Shown here in pieces: positions 1 to 8,176 of a stretch of DNA of 51,445 bases. The stretch spans positions 135,262 through 186,706 of the forward strand of contig JAQBQZ010000007.1 in NCBI GenBank assembly GCA_028286725.1, read 5' to 3'. The DNA comes from Candidatus Tayloriibacteriota bacterium. Its GTDB lineage: Bacteria > Patescibacteriota > Minisyncoccia > Phycocordibacterales > CAIRYW01. How positions within the stretch are numbered: the first letter of the stretch is position 1; each line of letters starts with the position of its first letter. The position numbers were made by a program, and so were the translations under genes. Under the pieces are notes generated by a model. That model had not been told where the DNA came from and made no database searches. It was given only the letters and a program-made list of their open reading frames with translations.

Positions 1-2598
1 CCAAGTGTTTCAACAAAACAAAATATCGCAAATGCAAAAAAACAACTTCTCTCATGGGGTACTGGATATGATTGGTCTCGAGAAATAAACACGACCGATC
101 CAGAATATTACAAATGGACACAAAAGCTCTTTTTGGAGTTCTATAAAACCGGACTAGCATACGAAAAGTTTGGTGAAGTGAATTGGTGCCCAAAAGATAA
201 GACAGGTCTCGCCAACGAAGAAGTGATCGATGGAAAGTGTGAACGATGTGGCACGACTGTTGAGAAGAAAAACCTTCGACAATGGTATATGAAGATCACT
301 GATTATGCAGAAAAACTTCTTGAAGGCCTTAATGATCTTCCGGAGTGGCCTCATGCAGTAAAAGTGCAGCAGGAAAACTGGATTGGCAAATCTGAGGGTG
401 CGGAAATTAATTTCGAACTCCGATTTAAAAACGAAGAAGATAATAAACGCAGAGGACCAGATGGAAAGCCTGCCCATATTCCTGTGTTTACTACTAGAGC
501 CGATACTCTTTTTGGAGTGACATACCTTGTACTTGCCCCTGAACATCTCTGGGTAACTTTGGCGACTGATGACAATCACGATGTGTTGGAAAACAAGAAT
601 GAAGTTAAAAAATATCTTGAACAAGTAAAAGCAAAAACTGATATCGAACGAAGTGCCTTAGACAAAGAAAAAACTGGAGTAGAACTCAAAGGCGTGAAAG
701 CTATTAATCCTGCAAATGGAGAAGTGATCCCAATGTTCGTTGCTGACTATGTACTTGGCGGATATGGTACCGGCGCTATTATGGCAGTACCTGCACATGA
801 CGAAAGGGATTTTGAGTTTGCAAAGAAATATAATTTGCCTATTAAAGAGGTGATAGCTCCACATTTCACGGATTGGACAAACCCACCACAGCCTGGCAAA
901 AAAGTTATCCGAAGAAAAACTATTCATGCGATCATTGAGAATGTAGAAGGTGATAAAGTGATCGGAATAAAATGGAAAAAATACAATTGGCAAACCTTTG
1001 TTATTGGTGGAGTTGAGGAAGGTGAGGATGTCATAGAGGGGGCAAAACGAGAAGCGATGGAAGAAACGGGATATATAGATCTAGAATTCGTAAAGATCTT
1101 GGGGGATGAGATCCATTCAGAATATTTTGCGACACATAAAGATGTAAACAGATATGCTGATGTTACGGGTGTGGTCTTTAGAATGAGATCAGAATCAAGA
1201 AATGAACTTTCAGAAGAGGAGTCAGACAAGCATGAAATATTATGGATTGAGAAAAATAAGATCAGAGATTTCTACAAAGGTGCAGAAGTTCATGTTTTGA
1301 TCGATAGATATTTTGGAATTGAAAAACCATTCATTGGACATGGAGAAATAAAAAATTCAGATAAATTTGACGGACTTAAGTCGGAAGTTATAAAAACAAA
1401 AATAGTTGAATCTGTAGGAGGCAAGATCGTCACTAAATACAAACTCCGAGACTGGGTGTTCTCACGACAGCGATACTGGGGCGAACCGATACCGCTCATA
1501 CATTGTCCAAAGTGTGGAATTGTACCTGTGGCCGACAAAGATCTTCCGGTGAAGCTTCCAGAGGTCAAAAACTATGAACCAACAGGGACAGGCGAGTCAC
1601 CTTTGGCTGCAATCGACAAATGGGTCAATGTAAAATGTCCTAAGTGTAAAGGAAAAGCAAAACGCGAAACAAACACGATGCCGCAGTGGGCGGGAAGTTC
1701 TTGGTACTGGCTTCGATATATGGATGCGAAGAATAAAAAAGAAGTATCAAGTCTTAAGGCTCAAAAATATTGGTCGCCCGTAGATTTGTATTTTGGAGGA
1801 ATGGAACACACGACACTTCACCTTCTTTATTCTCGATTCTGGAACCTATTCCTTTATGATCGAAAATTAGTCACCGTTAAAGAGCCATATAAAAAACGAG
1901 TACCTCACGGTATCATTCTTGGTCCTGATGGGGAGAAGATGAGTAAGAGTCGAGGCAATGTGGTAAATCCTGATGATGTCATCAAGATCTATGGAGCAGA
2001 TACGACACGACTTTATATGATGTTTCTTGGGCCACACGGTGCTCAGGTGGCATGGAATGATAAAGGTATTGTTGGAACAAGAAGATTTCTTGAGCGAGTG
2101 TGGGCAATGCAGGACTTTGTTTCCAAAAAAGAAGCTGATGATGTCACTGCAGCGCTTCACAAGACGATCAAAAAAGTGGGGGAGGATATCGAAACATTTT
2201 CTTTTAACACAGCGGTTTCTTCGATGATGATTTTTGTAAATACTGTCTACGAATCAAAATCAGTCACAAAGAAAAGTTACGAATCGTTTCTGACACTTCT
2301 TTCAGTTTTTGCTCCACATATGACAGAAGAGATCTGGAGAAATCTTGGAAATAAACAAACTATATTTAAAGGGAAGTGGCCAACATTCAAAGAAAGCTAT
2401 CTTAAATCTGAAAAAGTGACAGTTGTGGTGCAGGTAAATGGAAAGATCAAGGCAGAACTCTCTATTGACAGAGATATTGACGACGAGGCTGCGAAGACTT
2501 TAGCGCTCGAAAACCCGAAAGTCGTCGAATTTGTCGGCCAAAGCGAAATAAAGAGAGTGATCGTGGTCAAAAATCGCTTGATAAATATAGTTATTTAG
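1..2598 (+). CDS. leuS: Leucyl-tRNA synthetase, 5'-truncated, with NUDIX insert
   Basis: Charges tRNA-Leu with leucine in the cytosol. The frame is open from base 1, so the N-terminus with the HIGH motif lies outside the window; 865 residues are visible. Seen: a CPKD...CERC zinc-type pair (about 187-255), editing-domain motifs TTRADT (about 490-507) and GTGAIMAVPAHDERD (about 766-812), a second CPKC pair, and the KMSKS loop (1936-1950). The end VTVVVQVNGK is the usual C-terminal domain. A complete NUDIX box (G-x5-E-x7-REAMEETGY, 1006-1077) sits inside the CP1 editing domain, in a block of about 460 nt (roughly 862-1325). The editing domain resumes after it (EIKNSDKFDGL). Identity is certain; the role of the insert is unknown. 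Confidence 0.96.
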   Translation, partial: PSVSTKQNIANAKKQLLSWGTGYDWSREINTTDPEYYKWTQKLFLEFYKTGLAYEKFGEVNWCPKDKTGLANEEVIDGKCERCGTTVEKKNLRQWYMKITDYAEKLLEGLNDLPEWPHAVKVQQENWIGKSEGAEINFELRFKNEEDNKRRGPDGKPAHIPVFTTRADTLFGVTYLVLAPEHLWVTLATDDNHDVLENKNEVKKYLEQVKAKTDIERSALDKEKTGVELKGVKAINPANGEVIPMFVADYVLGGYGTGAIMAVPAHDERDFEFAKKYNLPIKEVIAPHFTDWTNPPQPGKKVIRRKTIHAIIENVEGDKVIGIKWKKYNWQTFVIGGVEEGEDVIEGAKREAMEETGYIDLEFVKILGDEIHSEYFATHKDVNRYADVTGVVFRMRSESRNELSEEESDKHEILWIEKNKIRDFYKGAEVHVLIDRYFGIEKPFIGHGEIKNSDKFDGLKSEVIKTKIVESVGGKIVTKYKLRDWVFSRQRYWGEPIPLIHCPKCGIVPVADKDLPVKLPEVKNYEPTGTGESPLAAIDKWVNVKCPKCKGKAKRETNTMPQWAGSSWYWLRYMDAKNKKEVSSLKAQKYWSPVDLYFGGMEHTTLHLLYSRFWNLFLYDRKLVTVKEPYKKRVPHGIILGPDGEKMSKSRGNVVNPDDVIKIYGADTTRLYMMFLGPHGAQVAWNDKGIVGTRRFLERVWAMQDFVSKKEADDVTAALHKTIKKVGEDIETFSFNTAVSSMMIFVNTVYESKSVTKKSYESFLTLLSVFAPHMTEEIWRNLGNKQTIFKGKWPTFKESYLKSEKVTVVVQVNGKIKAELSIDRDIDDEAAKTLALENPKVVEFVGQSEIKRVIVVKNRLINIVI

Positions 2599-2665
2599 AA
2601 AATATTGAAAAGCTTGACTTTATACCATAATAATGATAAAAAGTAGTATATAAACCAAACAAATT

Positions 2666-3697
2666 ATGCCAAATCTTTCATTTAAGCCAAAAATAGTCAC
2701 AAAAAAGCTCCTTCAAGCTCTTCCAGAACGAGCACGACAAGTACTTGTTAGCAGATATGGACTAGGTACAGATCCTGCAAAGCAGACTCTCGAAGCTATT
2801 GGTGATAAATATGGTATCACAAGAGAGAGAGTGCGTCAGATTGAAAACGCAGGTATTGCTAATGTTCGAAAATCTCAGGCATTCAAATCTGAAGCTGCAA
2901 CATTCGATGAGATCAAAAAACTTTTTGAAGTGTTGGGTGGAGTTATCTCAGAAGAAGATTTTCTTAATCACATCACAACAAAAGATAAGTCACTCCAGAA
3001 TCACATCCATTTTCTTTTGGTAGTTGGGACTCATTTTAAAAAACTTAAAGAAGATGACGATTTCAAGCACCGATGGCACATCAATGATGAACTCACAAAG
3101 AAAGTAGAAGAGTCTCTTCGAAAAGTATTTAAGAATCTTTCTGATGACGAGCTTCTTCCAGAAGCGGAACTTATGAAAAGCTTCCTTGAACACCTTAAGG
3201 ATGTTTCTGAAGAATACAAAAAAGAAGAAGTACTTCGACGATGGCTTTCACTTTCAAAGAAGATCGCCCGAAACCCGCTTGGTGAATGGGGAGTTGCTGC
3301 ATCAAAGAATGTTTCAGTGAAAGGTATTCGAGATTACGCATATCTTGCTATCCGAAAGCACGGATCACCGATCCACTTCAAAGAAGTTGCAAAATCTATT
3401 TCACAGATGTTCAACAAAAAGGCTCATATGGCAACAACACACAATGAGCTCATTAAAGACAAGAGATTTGTACTTGTGGGACGAGGACTTTACGCTCTCT
3501 CAGAATGGGGATACCTTTCAGGAGTGGTCAAAGATGTGATCACAAAAGTTCTCGAAAAGAACGGACCTCTCACAAAAGAAGAAGTGGTAGACAAAGTACT
3601 CAAAGAGCGATATGTAAAGAAAAACACAATTCTTGTGAACCTTCAGAACAATAAAGCATTTAAAAAGGATAAAGAAAATAAATATAGTATTGCATAG
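2666..3697 (+). CDS. Sigma-70 region 4-like / HARE-HTH DNA-binding protein
   Basis: Probable transcription regulator of 343 aa. Residues about 15-70 match sigma region 4: LPERARQVLVSRYGLG then the helix-turn-helix TLEAIGDKYGITRERVRQIE, the part that contacts the -35 box. No sigma regions 1-3 are present, so it cannot be a complete sigma factor. Residues about 215-290 (AYLAIRKHGSPIHFKEVAKS...GRGLYALSEWG) resemble HARE-HTH, the winged helix also found in the RNA polymerase delta subunit. The C-terminus looks like a second winged helix. The middle (about 80-205) is charged and helical. It may modulate RNA polymerase at -35 elements; that is inference. Start ATG has no Shine-Dalgarno. A strong hairpin terminator follows at 3729. 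Confidence 0.75.
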   Translation: MPNLSFKPKIVTKKLLQALPERARQVLVSRYGLGTDPAKQTLEAIGDKYGITRERVRQIENAGIANVRKSQAFKSEAATFDEIKKLFEVLGGVISEEDFLNHITTKDKSLQNHIHFLLVVGTHFKKLKEDDDFKHRWHINDELTKKVEESLRKVFKNLSDDELLPEAELMKSFLEHLKDVSEEYKKEEVLRRWLSLSKKIARNPLGEWGVAASKNVSVKGIRDYAYLAIRKHGSPIHFKEVAKSISQMFNKKAHMATTHNELIKDKRFVLVGRGLYALSEWGYLSGVVKDVITKVLEKNGPLTKEEVVDKVLKERYVKKNTILVNLQNNKAFKKDKENKYSIA

Positions 3698-3728
3698 AGA
3701 TAAAACAAAAAGTAGAAACAAGAATGAA

Positions 3729-3766
3729 AAATAGCATGGCACCAAAGGTGCCATGCTATTTTGTTC
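3729..3766 (+). terminator. Intrinsic terminator
   Basis: Perfect 15-bp stem (AAATAGCATGGCACC, loop AAA) followed by TTTTGTT, after the sigma4/HARE-HTH gene. Confidence 0.85.
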
Positions 3767-3787
3767 TCAATCTTTGATTTTTTATTT

Positions 3788-3814
3788 TTGATTTCTAATT
3801 TATTATTGTATACT
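3788..3814 (+). promoter_or_regulatory. Promoter predicting a leaderless mRNA
   Basis: TTGATT (3788-3793), 15-nt spacer, TATACT (3809-3814). The -10 ends 7 nt before the ATG at 3821, so transcription should begin at the start codon. Confidence 0.55.
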
Positions 3815-3820
3815 TATTCT

Positions 3821-5053
3821 ATGCTCGAATCTACATCTACATTTGGAACTGTCTTGGTTAATTCGTTTTCGTTTGCATATATTCTTCTCATTTTTATTGG
3901 ACCGCTCGTGCTCGGTTTTTTGTGTTTTGAATCTTTTAGTATTTACAAAAGAAATAAATTTCTCCACGAAAAACAAAGTGATGCAAAACTTTTGGAACTA
4001 AGGCTTCCGCAAGACATGCTCAAATCTCCTTTGGCTATGGAGCTATTTTTGGCTTCTATATACCAAACTTCTGGAGAGACGACCTGGATAGACACACTTA
4101 TTCGAGGCAAGACCCGCCCTGTATTTTCACTCGAGATATGCTCATTTGAAGGGGAGGTAAAATTTTTTATCTGGACTTGGGAATTCTGGAGGCCGGTTGT
4201 TGTGTCGCACCTTTATGCCCAGTTCCCAGAAATAGAAATAACAGAAGTAGATGATTATTCTGCCCATGTTGAATTCGATCCAAACAAGAACCAGATCTTT
4301 GCAACTGAATATCAGCTTAATAAGCCACATTTTTATCCGATTAAAACCTATGTTGATTTTGGATTGGATAAAGATCCAAAAGAAGAATTCAAAGTTGATC
4401 CAATGGTTTCTTTTATTGAATATATTTCACATATCGGCAAAGGGGAACAGATCTGGTTTCAATTCGTATTGCGATCACACAAAGGGACAAGAGGAGACCC
4501 GAATAATTTTAGAGGGACAGATGATTGGTCAGGAGCTGCGAAAGCGGAGATCAAAAAACTCAAAAGCCAAGACGTGCAAGCTGCAGGAGAGATCAAAATC
4601 TCTGGCGCATCTCTTTCCAGGGGTGAAAAGGATGTCATTGATGCAATAGAGCGAAATATTTCAAAACTCGCTTTTGATTGCGTTATTCGAGCTGTATATG
4701 TCGCAGAGAAAGATAAATTTAGACCGATCAATATCGTGGGACTTATTGGCGTTTTTAGACAATATAATACTCCACATTTAAATAATCTTGGTGTTGTGGG
4801 AAGTCATATCACGGCTTTTGACTACCCATGGCAAGACTTTAGAGATTATAGAGTGAACGGAAGAAAGCGACATCTTCTTCATTCATATAATTCACGAAAT
4901 GCATTCCATGTTCCAAACCGAGGCCACTATTTCGCTATTAATACTGAAGGTCTCGCAACGCTTTATCACTTCCCAGGTCAGGTGGCAAAGACATCGAGCT
5001 TGAATCGAATCGATGCCAAGAAAGCAGAACCGCCAGCAAATCTTCCAATTTAA
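3821..5053 (+). CDS. Membrane-anchored protein like the N-terminal part of CPR VirB4/HerA-type ATPases
   Basis: 410 aa when started at ATG 3821, chosen because the -10 box lies upstream of it; an in-frame ATG at 3761 would lie upstream of the promoter. One or two TM segments fall at residues about 10-35 (FAYILLIFIGPLVLGFL). The rest is a large soluble domain with no catalytic motif I recognise and no Walker A. The end (LATLYHFPGQ...IDAKKAEPPANLP) resembles, from memory, the stretch just before the ATPase domain in CPR type IV secretion/DUF87-like proteins. If so, this is the accessory domain without its motor. It lies 12 nt before mltG and is probably co-transcribed. Function unknown. Confidence 0.5.
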   Translation: MLESTSTFGTVLVNSFSFAYILLIFIGPLVLGFLCFESFSIYKRNKFLHEKQSDAKLLELRLPQDMLKSPLAMELFLASIYQTSGETTWIDTLIRGKTRPVFSLEICSFEGEVKFFIWTWEFWRPVVVSHLYAQFPEIEITEVDDYSAHVEFDPNKNQIFATEYQLNKPHFYPIKTYVDFGLDKDPKEEFKVDPMVSFIEYISHIGKGEQIWFQFVLRSHKGTRGDPNNFRGTDDWSGAAKAEIKKLKSQDVQAAGEIKISGASLSRGEKDVIDAIERNISKLAFDCVIRAVYVAEKDKFRPINIVGLIGVFRQYNTPHLNNLGVVGSHITAFDYPWQDFRDYRVNGRKRHLLHSYNSRNAFHVPNRGHYFAINTEGLATLYHFPGQVAKTSSLNRIDAKKAEPPANLPI

Positions 5054-5065
5054 ATTTATAAAAGA

Positions 5066-6058
5066 ATGGATCCTGTTATTTCGCCAACAATTCAATTAAG
5101 AAAACCTATCCACCCATTTGCCATAATATTAATTATTATGGCCATAGTTTTTTGCTATGTTCTATGTTTGTTTCTTCTCCCTCCGTTCGGATTTGCAAAA
5201 TCAAATCCAAATGGAGTCTATATTGATATCAAAAATGGAATGAGTGTTCGACAGGTTGGACAGGTGCTCGTTAATAATAAGGTAATTTCTTCTCCCGATG
5301 CTTTTGTTCTACTAACATCGCTTCTTCGAAATGGAAATAATATTTCAACTGGAATATATCTCTTTAAAAGTAGTGTCAGTATCTTTGAAGCAGAAAAGAG
5401 AATTATAAATGCTGACTATGGTATAGAGGCAAAGAAGATTACCTTCCCTGAAGGCTTCACTAACAAGCAAGTTGCAGAACGGCTTGAGGCGAATCTTCCG
5501 CTTTTTGATAAGAATGTTTTTTTGAGTCTTGCATCGACAACTGAAGGATATCTCTATCCAGAGACCTATTTCTTTTCACCGAATGATACTGAAACAGTGA
5601 TCTACAAAAAGATGATTGATACATTTAAAAGTGAAACAAAAGATCTCGCGTCTGATTTTGCTCAAAGTAAAAATACTCAAAATGATATCGTGATCATGGC
5701 GTCAATTCTTGAGCGAGAAGTAAAGTCAAAAGAGGATAAACAGATTGTGAGCGGAATTCTCTGGAACAGAATCAAAAACAAAATGGCGCTTCAGGTGGAT
5801 GCAACGCTCGCATATGAGAGAGATAAAGATTCATACACACTGACCTCTGCGGATCTTAAAGATGATTCACCTTATAATACCTATACAAGACGGGGGCTTC
5901 CGCCGACAGCAATCTCAAACCCTGGATATGATTCTATATATGCAGCCTTAAATCCAACTCAAAATAATTATGTCTACTTTTTGACAGATCGTGAAGGCAA
6001 AGTGTATTATGCGAAGACATATGAAGAGCATCTCAAAAACAAAGCAAAATACCTCTAA
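5066..6058 (+). CDS. mltG: Endolytic murein transglycosylase MltG (YceG-like)
   Basis: Cleaves nascent peptidoglycan glycan strands at the membrane, releasing them from the synthase. 330 aa, near family length. One N-terminal TM segment (residues about 17-42), a LysM-like region (VYIDIKNGMSVRQVGQVL), then the YceG domain with its signature EGYLYPETYFF, the catalytic glutamate in ASILEREVKS, LQVDATLAY and SPYNTYTRRGLPPTAISNPG. Substrate is membrane-proximal peptidoglycan, consistent with mraY/ftsW/murG elsewhere in the window. Start ATG 5066 follows the preceding gene by 12 nt. The end abuts or overlaps mnmA, which suggests translational coupling. Confidence 0.92.
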   Translation: MDPVISPTIQLRKPIHPFAIILIIMAIVFCYVLCLFLLPPFGFAKSNPNGVYIDIKNGMSVRQVGQVLVNNKVISSPDAFVLLTSLLRNGNNISTGIYLFKSSVSIFEAEKRIINADYGIEAKKITFPEGFTNKQVAERLEANLPLFDKNVFLSLASTTEGYLYPETYFFSPNDTETVIYKKMIDTFKSETKDLASDFAQSKNTQNDIVIMASILEREVKSKEDKQIVSGILWNRIKNKMALQVDATLAYERDKDSYTLTSADLKDDSPYNTYTRRGLPPTAISNPGYDSIYAALNPTQNNYVYFLTDREGKVYYAKTYEEHLKNKAKYL

Positions 6059-6092
6059 GATAAATCAAAAAATAAATTCAAAAAATAAAAAC

Positions 6093-7151
6093 TTGGATAC
6101 TACAGTTTTTGTTGGTCTTTCTGGCGGTGTCGATTCTTCTGTTTCTGCATATTTACTCCAGGAAGCGGGATATAACGTGGTAGGTGCATTTATCAAAATC
6201 TGGCAGCCAGAATTTGCAGAGACCTGTACTTGGAAAGAGGATCGGAGAAGTGCTATGCGAGTCGCAGCGCATCTTAATATCCCATTCGTTACCATTGATC
6301 TCTCAGATGAATATAAGCATGGTGTGATCGACTATATGATCCGAGAGTATGCTGAAGGGCGAACCCCAAATCCCGATGTGATGTGCAATCGAGAAATTAA
6401 GTTTAAGGCATTTTTAAATAAAGCGATTGAAATGGGTGCTGATATGATCGCGACAGGGCATTACGCACAAGTAAATGACGATGCAGAGCTCCTAAAGGCA
6501 GTAGATCCTGCCAAAGAACAATCATATTTTCTCTGGACGCTAAGTAAAAAAGAATTGTCTAAAACACTGTTTCCAATTGGAAATATTCCAAAAAAAGAGG
6601 TGCGCAAAATTGCAGAAAAAGCAGGACTCCATACATTTGAAAAGAAAGACAGTCAGGGACTTTGTTTTATTGGTAAAGTGGATTTCAAGGATTTTCTTAA
6701 GGAATTCATTCCTGCCAAAAAGGGAAATGTAATAGATAATGTGGGAAAGATAATCGGATATCATGACGGTGCTGCATTCCTCACGATTGGAGAGAGGCAC
6801 GGGTTTACCATTACAGAAAAAACAACAGATGACACACCGCTTTATGTAATTGATAAGGATATAGATAAAAATACTGTAACTGTAGCTCAAAAAGAAAACA
6901 AAATATTTGGAAATAGTCTTTCAAATGAATTTGTTATCAAAGACACAAATTGGATAAGTGGAATTCCAGAAAAGAATAAAAAATATGACGCGCAGGTAAG
7001 ATACCACCAAGACTATCAAAAGTGTATGATAGAAGTATTAAATGACACTGAGGCGAAGATAATATTCGATAATCCTCAAACGGGAGCAAAAGGACAGTCT
7101 GTTGTGGTATATGATAAAAATATTTGTTTAGGGGGTGGAATAATAAAATAA
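6093..7151 (+). CDS. mnmA: tRNA-specific 2-thiouridylase MnmA
   Basis: ATP-dependent 2-thiolation of the wobble uridine U34 in tRNA-Lys/Glu/Gln. Seen: PP-loop SGGVDSS near the N-terminus, catalytic cysteine in PDVMCNREIKF and the second active cysteine in SQGLCFIGKVDF, followed by the C-terminal beta-barrel. The start is uncertain. The TTG at 6093 gives DTTVFVGLSGGVDSS, the usual family N-terminus, at 352 aa. In-frame ATGs at 6021 or 5991 would overlap mltG and add a Lys/Asn-rich tail unlike the family. Sulfur donor enzymes are not in this window. Confidence 0.9.
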   Translation: MDTTVFVGLSGGVDSSVSAYLLQEAGYNVVGAFIKIWQPEFAETCTWKEDRRSAMRVAAHLNIPFVTIDLSDEYKHGVIDYMIREYAEGRTPNPDVMCNREIKFKAFLNKAIEMGADMIATGHYAQVNDDAELLKAVDPAKEQSYFLWTLSKKELSKTLFPIGNIPKKEVRKIAEKAGLHTFEKKDSQGLCFIGKVDFKDFLKEFIPAKKGNVIDNVGKIIGYHDGAAFLTIGERHGFTITEKTTDDTPLYVIDKDIDKNTVTVAQKENKIFGNSLSNEFVIKDTNWISGIPEKNKKYDAQVRYHQDYQKCMIEVLNDTEAKIIFDNPQTGAKGQSVVVYDKNICLGGGIIK

Positions 7152-7174
7152 ATATTTACGAATCGGAAGGTTGG

Positions 7175-7183
7175 TGGTAGACT
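7175..7183 (+). promoter_or_regulatory. Extended -10 promoter before 7193 gene
   Basis: TGG-TAGACT ending at 7183, 10 nt before the ATG at 7193; predicts a leader of about 3 nt. Confidence 0.4.
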
Positions 7184-7192
7184 CGAATTCTT

Positions 7193-7525
7193 ATGAGCTC
7201 TTTACTAATTGATCTACGAACTGCAGAAACTGGTTCTATTCTTGGCCAGTTTCCACTCAAAGCGTTTTTTCGCCCAAAAGATGGCTTGGACATTTGGGTC
7301 ACTCCTGTTAAATGGAAAGGAAAAGATGGGATACTGGATACTTCATTTGAAGTGAGGTGCGATGCACCAAATTATCCTGTTCAATTGGCGATTCATTGCC
7401 GTGGAGTTCGTTACCCGCTTCAGGTCAACAACATCGATCATGTTGTCCAAACGCCTGAAATTAGTTCATGCACATTAGATGATCTTATTTTGGAAATACC
7501 TGCACTATCCCTCGTCCCGGCGTGA
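7193..7525 (+). CDS. Hypothetical protein, 110 aa
   Basis: Not recognised. Soluble, no signal peptide or TM segment, two cysteines in the middle (EVRCDAP, AIHCRG) and a predicted beta-rich pattern. It has its own weak promoter. Its terminator overlaps the stop codon, so it is a single-gene transcript. Composition matches the neighbours, so it looks like a real gene of this lineage. No function can be assigned. Confidence 0.6.
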   Translation: MSSLLIDLRTAETGSILGQFPLKAFFRPKDGLDIWVTPVKWKGKDGILDTSFEVRCDAPNYPVQLAIHCRGVRYPLQVNNIDHVVQTPEISSCTLDDLILEIPALSLVPA

Positions 7526-7537
7526 GGGATTTTTTTA
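7509..7537 (+). terminator. Intrinsic terminator overlapping the stop codon
   Basis: CCCTC (7509-7513) pairs with GAGGG (7524-7528), then a T-run at 7530-7536. The TGA stop (7523-7525) lies in the stem, and the next promoter starts within two bases of the T-run. Confidence 0.75.
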
Positions 7538-7546
7538 TGCTAATAT
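7538..7546 (+). promoter_or_regulatory. Extended -10 promoter, leaderless
   Basis: TGC-TAATAT ends at 7546, exactly 7 nt before ATG 7553. Confidence 0.55.
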
Positions 7547-7552
7547 CTACTT

Positions 7553-7816
7553 ATGAAAAAAGATTTTAAACAAAAGGTATTAGAAATTGTTGCGAAGATT
7601 CCAAAAGGAAGTCTTATGACCTACAAAGGGGTGGCTACAAAAGCTGGGAATCCTAATGCATCTCGAGCGGTGGGTACTATTATGGCAGGGAATCAAGACA
7701 AGAATATTCCATGCCACCGAGTGATTCGAAGTGATGGAAAGATCGGAGAATATAATGGACTGCAAGGAACGGATAAAAGAGCGCTACTTATAAAAGAAGG
7801 GGCTATTAAAAAGTAA
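7553..7816 (+). CDS. Minimal methylated-DNA alkyltransferase (MGMT family)
   Basis: DNA repair protein of 87 aa, only the C-terminal catalytic/DNA-binding domain of O6-alkylguanine alkyltransferases (usually 160-200 aa). Seen: winged helix with the arginine finger ASRAVGTIM, the active-site motif IPCHRVI with Cys54 retained, and GKIGEYNG...LLIKEGA. Alkyltransferase-like (ATL) proteins of similar size usually have Trp in place of this cysteine. Here the acceptor cysteine is present, so direct reversal of alkyl damage is possible, though damage signalling is an alternative. Its start is set by a leaderless promoter. Confidence 0.88.
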   Translation: MKKDFKQKVLEIVAKIPKGSLMTYKGVATKAGNPNASRAVGTIMAGNQDKNIPCHRVIRSDGKIGEYNGLQGTDKRALLIKEGAIKK

Positions 7817-7865
7817 GTGCCCTCCTATTTTTTTAAGAATTTTCAAATTTAGTTATTAATGCTAT

Positions 7866-7871
7866 CATAAT
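7866..7871 (+). promoter_or_regulatory. -10 box, leaderless
   Basis: CATAAT ends at 7871, exactly 7 nt before ATG 7878. An overlapping TGC-TATCAT (7860-7868) is an alternative. Confidence 0.45.
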
Positions 7872-7877
7872 TGGTAT

Positions 7878-8165
7878 ATGAAAGAACAAGGATTTGAAGA
7901 ATTAGATTCATCACCATTACCATCTAAACTCGATAGGATTCCTGATTATATGCCGACTGATGAGCCAAAACTTCTTGAAACTAGGGAAGGCGATGTGATT
8001 GAGTATGAAAATAGACAACATGTCTTGCAAAAGGTTAAGGTAACTGACGGTGGTGATATTGCTCCTGAATTTGTTAATGTTAAAGATCTTAATACTAGTA
8101 GAGTTTTTGATATTGATTTAAGTCATCCAAAAAGAGCTCATCTATTTTCAAAAGATCCAAAATAA
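7878..8165 (+). CDS. Hypothetical acidic protein, 95 aa
   Basis: Not recognised. Acidic, soluble, no cysteines, no TM. The N-terminal third is proline-rich (DSSPLPSKLDRIPDYMP), followed by beta-strand-like segments (EGDVIEYENRQHVLQKVKV). It ends 11 nt before alaS, so the two probably share the promoter at 7866. Confidence 0.55.
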   Translation: MKEQGFEELDSSPLPSKLDRIPDYMPTDEPKLLETREGDVIEYENRQHVLQKVKVTDGGDIAPEFVNVKDLNTSRVFDIDLSHPKRAHLFSKDPK

Positions 8166-8176
8166 ATCTGATTTAA

